From Chlorobiaceae bacterium (GTDB taxonomy: Bacteria > Bacteroidota > Chlorobiia > Chlorobiales > Chlorobiaceae): 64,000 bases of DNA. Position 1 is the first letter of the stretch. Every line of letters starts with the position of its first letter. The position numbers and the translations under genes are program-made. The stretch lies in NCBI GenBank assembly GCA_013334965.1, contig JAAXWO010000005.1, forward strand, positions 62,001 through 126,000, in the 5' to 3' direction. Shown here one piece after another: positions 33,466-42,889 of this stretch. The notes under the pieces are model-generated. The model did not search any database. It worked only from the letters and a program-made list of their open reading frames with translations, and was not told where the DNA came from.

Positions 33466-33984
33466 TTAATGCTGTTTCAGAACTAGAGGCAGGCCGCTGC
33501 AGAGCAGGTAGGCCCGGGTTGAGCATTCGGCGACCCGTCGATTCAGCGTACCCGCAAGGTCACGAAATGTCCTGGCCATGGCGTTTTCAGGCACGATGCC
33601 CAGGCCGACCTCGTTGGATACAAGAATGATATCGCAGGGCGGCGACTTCAGCACGTCGAGCAGGGCTTCGATCCTGTCGTTGATCGACCCCTCGTCGCCG
33701 AGATGGTGCATCATGTTGCCGAGCCAGACGGTCAGGCAGTCGACGAGCACGACGCCGCCGACAGGCGCATCCCGGATCGCCCTGTCGATAAAGAGAGGCT
33801 CCTCAACGGTCGTGAATGCCTCCCCCCGTTCGTCCTGGTGGCGCCCGATACGGTCGCGCATTTCGTCGTCGAAAGCCTCGGCGGTAGCAAGGAACGTCCG
33901 AGGATGATAGGGTTCGGCAAGCCGAAGGGCGTAACTGCTTTTGCCGCTTCTCGCCCCGCCGGTCACATAGATCACTTCATGCAT
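33466..33984 (-). CDS. cobU: Adenosylcobinamide kinase/guanylyltransferase
   Basis: 172 residues from ATG 33984; the frame continues 19 codons upstream without a better start. The P-loop is VTGGARSGKSSYAL at residues 6-19; the GTP/catalytic region has HQDERGEAFTTVEEP, and VDCLTVWLGNMM and ILVSNEVGLGIVPEN are family hallmarks. It phosphorylates adenosylcobinamide and then transfers GMP to give AdoCbi-GDP, the substrate of CobS. It lies between cbiR and cobT. Confidence 0.92.
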   Translation of the reverse strand: MHEVIYVTGGARSGKSSYALRLAEPYHPRTFLATAEAFDDEMRDRIGRHQDERGEAFTTVEEPLFIDRAIRDAPVGGVVLVDCLTVWLGNMMHHLGDEGSINDRIEALLDVLKSPPCDIILVSNEVGLGIVPENAMARTFRDLAGTLNRRVAECSTRAYLLCSGLPLVLKQH

Positions 33985-34047
33985 GGAAAAAATGGAACAT
34001 TTCAGGGTCGATCGACCAGTTGGGAAAACAGACCGGGACACATCGCT

Positions 34048-34839
34048 TCACGACGAAAACCGTTCGAGAACCCGGCATGAGGTAATGAAATCCTGTTCAG
34101 AGAATATTTCAAGGGTAAAAACCTTCGGTTCGCCGCCTGCCGCCCGAAGTGCCCCGACGACAAGGTCAAGGGCTTCCGGACGCATGAAGGCGAGCGAATT
34201 GTGGTCCCGTCCCTCTTTCGTGCCGTGCATGTGCAGCACCCTGGTTCGGGCAAGGTAACGCTCCAGGTATTGGGCTGTCGGAAAACCATAGAATTCGAGG
34301 TGCCCGACATCAAGCGTCACCGAAAATCCGGCATCCTCGACGACAGGCCAGACGATCTCGAACGGGTAGTCCAGGTTTTCGGCGCAGAACATCGACGCCG
34401 GAACGCCGCAACCGTCGAGCAACATGCCTGCAGAGTCATGCAGGGCATCCACGAACCGTTTCAGCCCTTCGCTGGAAAACCCTTTGATATCGACGCGGGG
34501 ACCAGCCTCGAAGTGCATGACGTACGCTGATTTCGGCAGGTCGCGTGTCAGGTCGATTATCCTGCGGCACTTGCCGACCGATCGTTCCCGCTCATCCCTG
34601 TCACCGTTACCGAGATAGACATCGAGCGGCAGATGGACCGAATAGGTCAGCCCGTGCTCCCCTGCCATTTCGGCGAGCAGCGCAATGTCACTCTTTGAAG
34701 GAAGGTTGCTGAACTCGTCTGACTCGAACAGCACCAGTTCGATGTCATCCACCTTGTCGCAAAGGTAACGCACATTGGGAATGATATCGTCCGGCACGAT
34801 GTAGGAAGAGGTGCCGAGCCTGAAAGGGTAGTTGTTCAT
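34048..34839 (-). CDS. cbiR: Cobamide remodelling phosphodiesterase CbiR (TIM-barrel, AP-endonuclease-like)
   Basis: 263 residues of the xylose-isomerase-like/AP endonuclease superfamily. The N-terminus YPFRLGTSSYIVPDDI and the segment VDDIELVLFESDE are typical of CbiR, described from Akkermansia muciniphila, which cuts the phosphodiester of imported cobamides so that the lower ligand can be replaced. Likely metal ligands include YSVHLPLD, YVMHFEAGP, TLDVGHLEFYG and LHMHGTKEGRDHN. Its place between the importer genes and cobU/T/S fits salvage: uptake, hydrolysis, rebuilding. Assignment is by pattern and context. Confidence 0.85.
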   Translation of the reverse strand: MNNYPFRLGTSSYIVPDDIIPNVRYLCDKVDDIELVLFESDEFSNLPSKSDIALLAEMAGEHGLTYSVHLPLDVYLGNGDRDERERSVGKCRRIIDLTRDLPKSAYVMHFEAGPRVDIKGFSSEGLKRFVDALHDSAGMLLDGCGVPASMFCAENLDYPFEIVWPVVEDAGFSVTLDVGHLEFYGFPTAQYLERYLARTRVLHMHGTKEGRDHNSLAFMRPEALDLVVGALRAAGGEPKVFTLEIFSEQDFITSCRVLERFSS

Positions 34840-34840
34840 A

Positions 34841-36118
34841 TCAAGCCTTATCCTGCTGCATGGGGGCCTCGGGCTTCAGCCGGGCCATCAGTTCATGAAT
34901 ACCCGACCACTCATGCGCTCCTGCCGTCCGTAACCGGAGCGCCGTCGCGGCGGCGGCCCTGTCGACCGTGTAGTCCCTTGCGTCGATGCCTGCGGCTATC
35001 CAGACCGGCTTGCCTGCCTTGAGCGCTTCGGCTGCGAGCTCCAGGTTGACCAGGTTGCCAGACCCGAAAGGCACCACACCGACGATGACGCCGTCTGCCT
35101 CGCCGACCATCCGCCGGGCCTCTTCGACAGCCTCCGGGCCGACAGGCGAAAAGGGCTGTTCGAGCACGCAAGGGATGTCGAGCGCACGGGCGGCTTCGGC
35201 ATCCGAATCGAGGCGGTTGAGCACCCCGGCCGTAACGTCGAACCCTTCGATCAGGAGACGCCGGAAAAGTTCGATGCCCGAACCTCCGCCGCTGATCACG
35301 TGCAGGCGCTTCTGGACAGGAGAGCGACGAAGCGCCATATCGAGCGCGCCAGTCACCACGGGGTTGCCCGAGTATGGATCCTTGCGAACGCGAAGCTCGC
35401 AGTCGTAGACCCGGCTGAGCAGCTCCTCACGCATGACTTCGCCCGGCGAGCCGTTGCTCACGAGGCGACCCCGTTCCATCAGCATCAGCCTGTCGGCGAT
35501 CTGGGCGGCGAGGTTCAGGTCGTGGCTGACGAGCAGCACCGTGATCTTCTGTTCACGGTTGATGTTCATCAGGATCCTGAGCACCTCCTGGCTGTGGTTG
35601 ATGTCGAGGTGTGCGATCGATTCGTCGAGCATGATGATCCGCGGCTCCTGGGCCAGGGCCATGGCCAGCGCCGCACGCTGCTGCTCGCCAGCGCTGAGTT
35701 CGTTGAACAGCCGGTCCTTCAGGTCGAACACGTTCGTATAGATCATCGCCCTCTCGGCGCTGTCGTAATCACTGGAATCGGGGCCTCCCCATCCCCCCCG
35801 GGAACTGCGGCCGATCATGACGATCTCGGCCACCGTAAAGGCCATCGGGGATTCGAGCTTCTGCGGCACCACGCCGATGAGCGATGCACGCTCGCGGGGC
35901 TTGAGCGAAAAGACATCGCGCCCGAACAGCTCCACGGAACCCTTCGAAGGCCTGATCAGGCCGGTGGCCGTCTTGAGCATGGTGCTCTTGCCTGAACCGT
36001 TCGGCCCGATAACCGAGACGAACTCCCCTTCGGCGATGCTGAAATCAACGCCCTGCAGCACCGGTCGCGCCTTGTATCCGGCGGAAACGCCCCTGAAGAC
36101 GAGCGCAGGCCTGTTCAT
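34841..36118 (-). CDS. btuD: Corrinoid ABC importer ATPase fused to a C-terminal Rossmann-like domain
   Basis: 425 residues from ATG 36118. Residues 1-260 are a FecE/BtuD-type ATPase: Walker A GPNGSGKST, Q-loop VVPQKLESPMAFTV, signature LSAGEQQRAALAMA, Walker B IIMLDESIAHLD (Ser replaces the usual Pro). After a linker with ALRRSPVQKRLHVIS, residues about 275-420 form a separate alpha/beta domain with a glycine-rich loop ISGGGSGIELFRRLL, VTAGVLNRLDSDAE, ADGVIVGVVPFGSGN and GKPVWIAAGID. This looks like a nucleotide- or corrinoid-binding Rossmann fold. The extra domain is not part of classical BtuD. Confidence 0.87.
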   Translation of the reverse strand: MNRPALVFRGVSAGYKARPVLQGVDFSIAEGEFVSVIGPNGSGKSTMLKTATGLIRPSKGSVELFGRDVFSLKPRERASLIGVVPQKLESPMAFTVAEIVMIGRSSRGGWGGPDSSDYDSAERAMIYTNVFDLKDRLFNELSAGEQQRAALAMALAQEPRIIMLDESIAHLDINHSQEVLRILMNINREQKITVLLVSHDLNLAAQIADRLMLMERGRLVSNGSPGEVMREELLSRVYDCELRVRKDPYSGNPVVTGALDMALRRSPVQKRLHVISGGGSGIELFRRLLIEGFDVTAGVLNRLDSDAEAARALDIPCVLEQPFSPVGPEAVEEARRMVGEADGVIVGVVPFGSGNLVNLELAAEALKAGKPVWIAAGIDARDYTVDRAAAATALRLRTAGAHEWSGIHELMARLKPEAPMQQDKA

Positions 36119-36119
36119 G

Positions 36120-37166
36120 TCAGTCGGTCCATGCATATTTCATTTTCCTGCGCAGCACGATGAGGAAAAAAGGTCCGCCAGCGAGCGCCGTAACGACTCC
36201 GACGGGGATTTCGATCGGGGGCATGACGCTCCGTGCCAGGGAGTCGCACAGCACCAGGAAAGTGCCTCCGCCGATGGCCGAGGCGGGCACGAGCCAGCGG
36301 TGGTCAGGGCCGAAGAGCGCCCGCATGACATGCGGAACGATCAGGCCCACGAAGCCGATCATCCCCCCCATGGAGACCGCAGTGGCCGCAAGCAGCGTGG
36401 CAAGAAGGAGACTGGACATCGTCACGAATCCCGCATTGACCCCCTGGTAATGGGCCATCTCCCGGCCAAGCGTCAGGAGGTTCAGGGCTGGAGCGAGCAC
36501 CCAGAGAGCGACAATCGCAGAGGTAATGATCACCAGCGACACGAACTGTTCCGCCCATGAGCCGGGCTGCAGGTTGCCGAGCATCCACCACACCACCGTA
36601 TGCATGCCCTCGATGTCGGCCGTCGAAACGAGAAACATGATGACGCTGGAGCAGATGGCGCTGACGATCACCCCGCTCAGAATGAGGCTGTACACCGATG
36701 GGATCCCGCCCTGGTTCGCTATGCCATAGACGGCCATGAGGGTGAGCACGGCAAAGAAAAAGGCCGTCAGCGGCAGGCCGACTGCACCCAGGAGGCCGCC
36801 GCCGACCAGTATGCTGAGGGCTGCCCCAAGGCCTGCCCCTCCGCTTACCCCGAGGACGTAGGGTTCTGCCAGCGGGTTGCGCAGGATCGCCTGGAACACG
36901 GTACCCGAGGTCGAGAGGGCCGCGCCGACCATCATCCCCATGAAAAAGCGGCCGAGCCGCAGAGAGAAGATCGCCTGGCCTGAAGAGGTCGCCATATCGG
37001 GAAGGCCAATGCCGGAGGGACCGAGCAGCAGCGAAACGCAGAGCAGGAGCGGCACGGAAACCACGAAAAGAAGCGCCCGGTTCCGGTTCGGCGAAACCTT
37101 CACAGGAAAAGGGCGGCAACCGTCGCCGTCGGGTCTGGTGGCCTTTGAATCTGAAGGCAGGCTCAC
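36120..37166 (-). CDS. btuC: Corrinoid ABC importer permease, FecCD/BtuC family
   Basis: 348 residues with an N-terminal polar stretch, then about ten helices. Family segments: LRLGRFFMGMMVGAALSTSG (about 90-109), NPLAEPYVLGVSGGAGLGAA (about 118-137), and near the end GFVGLIVPHVMRALFGPDHR, which contacts the ATPase. The start overlaps the cobO stop by 4 bases (ATGA). Context (btuB, btuF, btuD and the riboswitch) makes cobalamin the substrate rather than iron-siderophore. Confidence 0.9.
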   Translation of the reverse strand: MSLPSDSKATRPDGDGCRPFPVKVSPNRNRALLFVVSVPLLLCVSLLLGPSGIGLPDMATSSGQAIFSLRLGRFFMGMMVGAALSTSGTVFQAILRNPLAEPYVLGVSGGAGLGAALSILVGGGLLGAVGLPLTAFFFAVLTLMAVYGIANQGGIPSVYSLILSGVIVSAICSSVIMFLVSTADIEGMHTVVWWMLGNLQPGSWAEQFVSLVIITSAIVALWVLAPALNLLTLGREMAHYQGVNAGFVTMSSLLLATLLAATAVSMGGMIGFVGLIVPHVMRALFGPDHRWLVPASAIGGGTFLVLCDSLARSVMPPIEIPVGVVTALAGGPFFLIVLRRKMKYAWTD

Positions 37167-37690
37167 TCCTCGACCCCGGCCTGTGAGAGAAGCCCCTGTT
37201 CGTAACCGTGCTTGACCATGCGCATCTCGGTGACCGTATCGGCGATGTCGATAAGCTCCTGGGGAGCGTTGCGTCCTGTGAGGACGATGATCTTGCCTTC
37301 CGGGGCCGTACGAATGGCTTCAAGGAGAGGTTCGAGAGGAATCAGCTCTTGCGACAGGGCGAAGCACACCTCGTCGAGCAGCACGAAATCGTACTCGTCG
37401 GATCGCAAGGCTTCAAGCGCCTCCTCGAATCCGATGCCAGCCGCCTTTATGTGGGACTCCATGAGGGGACTCGATTTGTCGGTGGGAAGGAAACCTTTCC
37501 CGTAATGGTCCCAGGTCACATTGTCGAAACGCGAAAAGAAGAGCATTTCGCCGACTCCGTCCTGGGCCTTGACGAACTGGATGACCCTTGCGGACATGTC
37601 GTGGCCGAGCGCGCGGGCGAGCATGCCGAACGAGGCGGTGCTTTTACCCTTGCCGTTACCTGTAAAAAGAAGGACCCGTTTCTGTTTCAT
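37163..37690 (-). CDS. cobO: Cob(I)yrinic acid a,c-diamide adenosyltransferase
   Basis: 175 residues, CobO/BtuR family. The P-loop is FTGNGKGKSTASFGM at residues 9-23, typical of this group, with RVIQFVKAQ and DFVLLDEVCFAL (Walker B-like) following, and VVLTGRNAP-type ending (IIVLTGRNAPQEL). It transfers the adenosyl group from ATP to Co(I), needed for synthesis and for salvage of imported corrinoids. The 142-base gap to cobQ upstream has no visible structure. Confidence 0.93.
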   Translation of the reverse strand: MKQKRVLLFTGNGKGKSTASFGMLARALGHDMSARVIQFVKAQDGVGEMLFFSRFDNVTWDHYGKGFLPTDKSSPLMESHIKAAGIGFEEALEALRSDEYDFVLLDEVCFALSQELIPLEPLLEAIRTAPEGKIIVLTGRNAPQELIDIADTVTEMRMVKHGYEQGLLSQAGVEE

Positions 37691-37832
37691 GGCGTCATTT
37701 TGTTGTTGCTGTATGCCTCAGGAGGGTAAACAGGAATCACCCTGAACATCTCCCCTGCGGCTGATATCGTCAAATAAAATACATGCTGCCGGGCCAACGG
37801 CAAAACAGCATATCGTCACCTCGCAGCACTCT

Positions 37833-39332
37833 TCAGGATGCGACCGGCTGGATGCCTGCAATCCGGAACAGGGCCTCGAGATCGAGGCTTTCCCTGAAAT
37901 GCGAGGCGAGCCGGTCGAACACATCCGCGCCGCCTCCCGTCTCCCCGGCGGGCAACCGGTAGCTGCTGTCGAGCTGCCGCAGGAACCATGCCCGCACGCC
38001 GGGCTCGTCGAAAAATCCGTGAAAATAGGTTCCCATGACGCGCCCGTCGTCGCTCCGCGCCCCGTCGAGTCCGTCTGACGGAGTACCGTTCCTTTCAGTG
38101 ACTTCGACCATCCCCTGCGTTCCGGGCACAACATCCGTCCGGCCCATATGGATCTCGTAACCACGAACACGCAAAGGGGTCCCGAAAATCATGCCGCAGG
38201 TGTTGCTCAGCTCCTTTTCACGTTCGAGCACCGTCTCAGCCGGCAACATGCCCAGCGCCCTGCTTGTACCGGGAGCGCCTTCGACGCCATGCGGGTCGGC
38301 GATCGACTCGCCAAGCATCTGGTAACCACCGCAAAGACCGATGATCACCCCTCCGTTCGCCCTGAATGCCTCGATATGCTCACGCCATCCCATCGAAAGC
38401 ATCCATTCGAGATCGCCCCGGACATTCTTCGAACCCGGCAGCACCAGAGCCCGATAGGCATCGAGCGGCTTCGGGCGGTGCAGGTAATGCAGCTCCACCG
38501 AAGGGTCCTGCTCAAGCGGCGCAAGGTCGGTGAAGTTGGAGATATGCGGAAAATAGATCGCCGCGACGCCGATCTTCTCCGGGGAAGGAGCGTGCTTCGG
38601 ATCGACCGCCGAGGAGAGCGGCACCGCATCTTCAGCGTCTATGGAAAACTCCCGGAAATAGGGAATCACGCCGAGCACCGGCACCCCGGTCATCGTTTCG
38701 AGAATCTTCACTCCATCTTCGAACAGCGACCTGTCGCCCCTGAACCTGTTCACGATCACTCCCTTGACCAGTGCACGATCCTCCGGGGGAATGACCGCCA
38801 GCGTACCGGCGACCTGGGCAAAGACTCCGCCACGATCAATGTCGGCAACGAGGATAACCGATGCGTCCGCTTTACGGGCCGTCCTGAAATTGACGAAATC
38901 GCGATCGTAAAGGTTCATCTCTGCGCACGAGCCGGCCCCCTCGATGACGATCATCGCATGCAGTCCCATCAGTCGTTCGAGGCTTTCGAACGCAGCCGTC
39001 GACCAGCGTGTGGTGTCACCGAAATACTCCTTTGCCGTCCTGTCCGAACAGACCTTGCCCTGCAGCACCACCTGGGCGCCGGTATCGGTGTTGGGTTTGA
39101 GAAGCACCGGGTTCATGTCTGAATGCGGCACCACCCTGGCAGCCTGGGCCTGTACGATCTGCGCACGCCCCATTTCGTCACCCGCAAGCGTCACGCCCGA
39201 GTTGTTCGACATGTTCTGTGCCTTGAACGGAGCGACGTCGATGCCTGCATTGCTGAAAATGCGGCATAACGCAGTCGCGACGATGCTCTTGCCGACGTCC
39301 GATGCTGTGCCGAGCACGGCGATATTGTTCAT
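37833..39332 (-). CDS. cobQ: Cobyric acid synthase
   Basis: Amidates four side chains of adenosylcobyrinic acid a,c-diamide with glutamine and ATP. 499 residues from ATG 39332, which has AGGA eight bases upstream; a longer frame to 39404 exists. N-terminal dethiobiotin-synthase-like domain with P-loop [17 protein letters not shown] and [21 protein letters not shown]-terminal glutamine amidotransferase with the nucleophile Cys in [15 protein letters not shown] (about 330-344) and the His in [10 protein letters not shown]. It lies 75 bases downstream of btuB in the riboswitch operon. Confidence 0.93.
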   Translation of the reverse strand: MNNIAVLGTASDVGKSIVATALCRIFSNAGIDVAPFKAQNMSNNSGVTLAGDEMGRAQIVQAQAARVVPHSDMNPVLLKPNTDTGAQVVLQGKVCSDRTAKEYFGDTTRWSTAAFESLERLMGLHAMIVIEGAGSCAEMNLYDRDFVNFRTARKADASVILVADIDRGGVFAQVAGTLAVIPPEDRALVKGVIVNRFRGDRSLFEDGVKILETMTGVPVLGVIPYFREFSIDAEDAVPLSSAVDPKHAPSPEKIGVAAIYFPHISNFTDLAPLEQDPSVELHYLHRPKPLDAYRALVLPGSKNVRGDLEWMLSMGWREHIEAFRANGGVIIGLCGGYQMLGESIADPHGVEGAPGTSRALGMLPAETVLEREKELSNTCGMIFGTPLRVRGYEIHMGRTDVVPGTQGMVEVTERNGTPSDGLDGARSDDGRVMGTYFHGFFDEPGVRAWFLRQLDSSYRLPAGETGGGADVFDRLASHFRESLDLEALFRIAGIQPVAS

Positions 39333-39407
39333 CACGTTTTCCTTTTTCATGTAAAAGGGCTGCCGGGCAGTCCGCGATACCGGACCGCCCGAAACAGTCT
39401 GCAAGGT

Positions 39408-41330
39408 TCAGAGCGTAACTTTCACACCGGCATAAGCTGACCTGCCGGGAGTGGCGTAGCTCCAGGCCTCCTCGTAATAACGGTCGAACAGGTTGTCGAT
39501 CCTGCCGTAGAGTTCGACGTTGTCGGCAACTTTGTAAGAGCCAGACAGATTGACGACTACATAGCTGTCAAGGTTCCCGACCGGATTGCCATCCTTGTCG
39601 TAAGCGTAAGGAGTCTCCCTTCTCTGACCGACCAACTGCATGGCGGTGCTGACCCTGGCCCGGGAGTTGATATGCCAGGTTCCCAGCAGCGAGGCTTTGT
39701 TGGCGGGACGTCGTATCATCGTGTTTCCGTCAGGATCCTCTCCATGCATCCATGTGTAGTTTGCCGCCACGAAAAAGGCTTTGGATGGAGACCATTCCGC
39801 GAAGCTTTCGATGCCATGGGTACGGGTGATGCCGACCACCTGCTGGTATTTGTTCGTCAGCCACTCGTAATCGATGCGATTGTCGAAGTCGTTGTGAAAC
39901 CATGTCGCCCCGGCCCTCAGGGTTGACGTCAAACGATGCTCGATACCGGCGTCCCAACCTTCGCTGGTTTCAGGATTGAGGCTTGCGTTACCGTAAAAGG
40001 AGTAAAGTTCGTAGAGCGACGGAGCCCTGAATCCGGTTCCGTAGCTGGCCTTGAAGGTGGTGTCGCCGAATGTTGCGGACGGGGCAATACGCCAGGTTGA
40101 GTGGTTGCCGAAGGTCTCGTTGTCGTCGTTTCGTATGGCGCTGACGACCTTGATGCCGCCGAACGAGAGCTGATCCTGCAGAAATGCGCTGTTCATCCCG
40201 ACATGACGGTCGAGCGTCGAGGCATAGAAACCGTATGAGTCATTGTCGGCATGCTCCCGCTGATAGCTGATTCCGGCTGTAAGGGTATGGTTGGAAGCGA
40301 AGGAAAGATCACCCTGCCATCCCACCTCGTACAGGTAGCCCTTGTTGATGTTGGTCCTGAATGCCTCGTTGTCGTAGATATCGCGCCGCTGGTTGGAGAA
40401 GTTGTAATACACGGTCGAGAACAGCGGTTCAGTCAATACCTTCATTGCGACTCGACCGGTCAGCTGGTGCGTTTCGGTATGGTTCAGTTTAAGGCCGTTC
40501 GGGTTTGCGTCCTCCCGGTCTCCGGCATATCCCGCCCAGAGATAGTCATCGAGGCTGACCGACGAGTCAGAGAAGCGGAGAATGGTCTCAAGGTTGACGT
40601 TTTTGCTGAATGCGTAGCCAAGGTTCGTCGAAAAGAGGGCGTTTTCATAGCCATCCTTTTCATCGGTGTTGCCGTTATGCGGAATCCTGTCGTTGCGGTC
40701 GTCTGCTACCGAGAAACCATCGGACCTCAGGCGTGAAGCCGCAAAAGAGTAGGTCAGCCTGTCGACCTTGCCGTTCGCTGCCGCGTATGCCTTCCATGTC
40801 CCGAAAGAACCGCCTTCCACGCCTGCAAGTGCGCGCATCCGGTCCCCTCCCTTACGGGTGATGATGTTGATGACGCCTGCCATGGCATTACTCCCGTAAA
40901 GCACGCTGACCGGGCCTCGCACCACCTCGATACGCTCTATGTTGTCGATGGTGAGGTTCGCCAGGTCGGGGGTCCTGTTGGCGGAACTCGGATCGTTTAC
41001 CGGCACGCCGTCGATGAGCACCAGCGTACTGCGTGAATCCGCTCCCCTCATGAAAACCGTCGCGTTGGTGCCGAGACCTCCTGTTGAAACGACGTCAAGG
41101 CCCGTCGTACCCTTGATGAGCTCTTCCACCGTCTGCTGGCCCGAGTTTTCAATGTCTCTGGATGTGATGACCGTGACCGAGCTTCCTCCGGCATCGCTGA
41201 TCCTGTTGAGGGTCTTGGTCGCGGAAACGACGACCTCCTGACCGATATAGCCTTTTGACGTCTCTTCCGCCTGCAGCCCCTTGCTGCAAAGCATTGCGGC
41301 CATCAGAATGGCTAGTTTTTTCCTGTTCAT
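39408..41330 (-). CDS. btuB: TonB-dependent cobalamin receptor BtuB
   Basis: 640 residues. The signal peptide ends near LQAEETS. A TonB-box-like stretch (GQEVVVSATKT) and the plug domain follow (about 40-160, with VTVITSRDIENSGQQTVEELI, STLVLIDGVPVNDPS and IERIEVVRGPVSVLYGSNAM). A 22-strand barrel region follows and ends in a C-terminal strand YAGVKVTL. The downstream cob genes and the cobalamin riboswitch upstream identify the ligand. It is the first gene of the operon and is separated from the riboswitch by a 245-base structured leader. Confidence 0.9.
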   Translation of the reverse strand: MNRKKLAILMAAMLCSKGLQAEETSKGYIGQEVVVSATKTLNRISDAGGSSVTVITSRDIENSGQQTVEELIKGTTGLDVVSTGGLGTNATVFMRGADSRSTLVLIDGVPVNDPSSANRTPDLANLTIDNIERIEVVRGPVSVLYGSNAMAGVINIITRKGGDRMRALAGVEGGSFGTWKAYAAANGKVDRLTYSFAASRLRSDGFSVADDRNDRIPHNGNTDEKDGYENALFSTNLGYAFSKNVNLETILRFSDSSVSLDDYLWAGYAGDREDANPNGLKLNHTETHQLTGRVAMKVLTEPLFSTVYYNFSNQRRDIYDNEAFRTNINKGYLYEVGWQGDLSFASNHTLTAGISYQREHADNDSYGFYASTLDRHVGMNSAFLQDQLSFGGIKVVSAIRNDDNETFGNHSTWRIAPSATFGDTTFKASYGTGFRAPSLYELYSFYGNASLNPETSEGWDAGIEHRLTSTLRAGATWFHNDFDNRIDYEWLTNKYQQVVGITRTHGIESFAEWSPSKAFFVAANYTWMHGEDPDGNTMIRRPANKASLLGTWHINSRARVSTAMQLVGQRRETPYAYDKDGNPVGNLDSYVVVNLSGSYKVADNVELYGRIDNLFDRYYEEAWSYATPGRSAYAGVKVTL

Positions 41331-41575
41331 GCTGTTGTCCTGTGTTGAATTGATAAATACATCAACAGACAGGGGTTAACCATAGAGGCAGTGTGCGCAC
41401 TGACGGAATACACCTTGATACATGACGTTTCAAACGAGCTGGCAGCAGCTGTCGGAGAGCGATAATCAGCCCTGGCTTTGCCGGGCTCGATCAGAAATTC
41501 TGTCAGAAATCACTGGGATGACCGAAATATACGCCTTTGCCTGACTATAACCCGTAGTCGTGTCACTGAGCAAAG
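41331..41575 (-). promoter_or_regulatory. Structured leader between riboswitch and btuB (probable expression platform)
   Basis: Directly after the aptamer, the minus-strand RNA can form a hairpin CTTTGC/GCAAAG enclosing GACTA/TAGTC (41535-41575), and further on a strong hairpin AGCCC-GGC, AAA, GCC-A-GGGCT (41468-41487). Neither is followed by a T-run, so control may be by sequestering the btuB start or by rho rather than by an intrinsic terminator. GGAC lies shortly before the ATG. Confidence 0.5.
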
Positions 41576-41784
41576 AGCTAACTGGCAGGTCTCCTGACTA
41601 TGCGGCCAATGTGGTGCAGCCTTCCCACCCCGTCCCTGGAGGACCTGGGCAGTGACTTGCATCGACTGCTGCGTTCTGGCATGTGGCCATGCCTGTCAGC
41701 GGCAGCTTGCCGTGTACAGTTGCGGGTACAGTGTACGAATCTCACGTACTTCCCTATTCTCCGGCTTTCAAGCCGGCACCAGCT
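41576..41784 (-). promoter_or_regulatory. Cobalamin riboswitch aptamer
   Basis: On the minus strand the conserved blocks appear in order: GGTGCC and the P2 hairpin GCCGGCTTGAAAGCCGG, AGAATAGGGAAGTACGTGAG, CACTGTACCCGCAACTGTA, the peripheral stems with GCCACATGCCAG, and the closing AGTCAGGAGACCTGCC (41584-41599). The ends AGCTGG (41779-41784) and CCAGTTAGCT (41576-41585) pair as P1. Binding of adenosylcobalamin or another cobamide should reduce expression of btuB and the genes behind it. Confidence 0.96.
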
Positions 41785-41852
41785 ATCATGTGAAAGAACA
41801 TCTTTCTTTGCGGCACATAAATAACGAATTCCATCAAAAAAAACAATGGCCG

Positions 41853-42320
41853 TCAATCGATACGGCCAAGAATTTCCCCTGTCTTTCGACGCCGGTACTC
41901 GAACACTTCGTCGAGGCGACGGCCGACGATCAGCGCATCGACCAGGTCTCCGAAGCCCTCCATCGGCAAACGGTACTCAACAATATCGGTCATCTCCACA
42001 CCACCTTCTATCGCCCGGAACTCGTGGCGGTGATTCCACTGCTCGTAAGGCCCTTCGAGCTGGCGATCCTCAAAGGAATCCGGTTTCGATACCCTGACTA
42101 TCTCCGTCGTCCATTGTACAGGAAGCATCATGAACGGGTAAAGGATATAGGAGAGGATCATGCCTTCATGGATCGGCTTGTCACCACTTCCGGCAGTAAC
42201 CCTGAACATCATCTCCGGTGGGGTAATCCGGGCGAGGTTGGCCGGTATCGAAAAAAAATCCCAGGCTTTATCTATGGAAACGGGCAGCTTCTGTACCCAC
42301 ATTTTTTTATGCAGACTCAT
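41853..42320 (-). CDS. SRPBCC/START-like domain protein
   Basis: 155 residues from ATG 42320 (the frame extends to 42485 without features). It has the polyketide-cyclase/coenzyme-Q-binding (SRPBCC) helix-grip pattern: LPVSIDKAWDFFSIPANLARITPP at the start (family marker: ISIDKAWDFF), then GPYEQWNHRHEF and VEMTDIVEYRLP, with a long C-terminal helix. A lipid or quinone ligand is likely but undefined. It ends 68 bases upstream of the riboswitch and may supply read-through transcription toward it. Confidence 0.75.
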   Translation of the reverse strand: MSLHKKMWVQKLPVSIDKAWDFFSIPANLARITPPEMMFRVTAGSGDKPIHEGMILSYILYPFMMLPVQWTTEIVRVSKPDSFEDRQLEGPYEQWNHRHEFRAIEGGVEMTDIVEYRLPMEGFGDLVDALIVGRRLDEVFEYRRRKTGEILGRID

Positions 42321-42478
42321 CGAAATAAACTCTTCGTTACCTATTTGGGCAGGTTCACAACAAATAACCCTGCTACCAATAGAACGCGGAAACGGCTCAA
42401 AAAGTATCCCTTTGGCTCTTTTGCTGCTGCTGTTTACCTTTGACCATCGCAGGCATCCGCAAATCCGACCCCCGTACC

Positions 42479-42889
42479 ATGGCAAAAGCGACCGTAGCAG
42501 CCGTCGTCACCCCCGATACCGGCAACCCCAGAACCGTCCTGCTCACCAGGCGGAACGTATCTCCGTTCTTGGGCTTATGGTGCCTGCCGGGTGGCCATGT
42601 CGACGACTTCGAAACCGTAGCCGATGCGGTCCGTCGCGAAGTGTTTGAAGAGACCGGCCTCAATTTCATACCCGAAGAGTGCCTCGGCTGGTTTGAGGAG
42701 ATCTTTCCCGAGCACCGGTTCCACGCCGTGGCGTTGGTTTTCCGCGGACCGGGCGAAGGCACGCTGAAGCATCAGCCCGACGAGGTTTCGGAAATAGCGT
42801 GGTTCGCTCTCGAAAAAGCGCTGACCATGAACCTCGCATTCAATCACAACCTTGTGCTCCAAAACTATGCCCGTTCGCTCGCCCCATAA
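42479..42889 (+). CDS. Nudix hydrolase
   Basis: 136 residues from ATG 42479 (a TTG at 42440 is possible). The Nudix box is complete: [18 protein letters not shown] followed by FEETGL, with the Glu residues that bind metal. Near the start [17 protein letters not shown] is the usual preceding strand. It hydrolyses a nucleoside diphosphate linked to another group; the substrate is unknown. It overlaps the start of btuF by 23 bases, so both are probably translated from one mRNA. Confidence 0.85.
   Translation: MAKATVAAVVTPDTGNPRTVLLTRRNVSPFLGLWCLPGGHVDDFETVADAVRREVFEETGLNFIPEECLGWFEEIFPEHRFHAVALVFRGPGEGTLKHQPDEVSEIAWFALEKALTMNLAFNHNLVLQNYARSLAP

Noticed and set aside
38148-39122. 324-codon plus-strand frame opposite cobQ
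   Set aside because: Antisense shadow of a well-supported gene in GC-rich DNA, where stops are rare.
41578-42443. Frames on both strands across the riboswitch
   Set aside because: They cover the highly conserved riboswitch sequence and the SRPBCC gene in the wrong frame; the RNA element explains the region.
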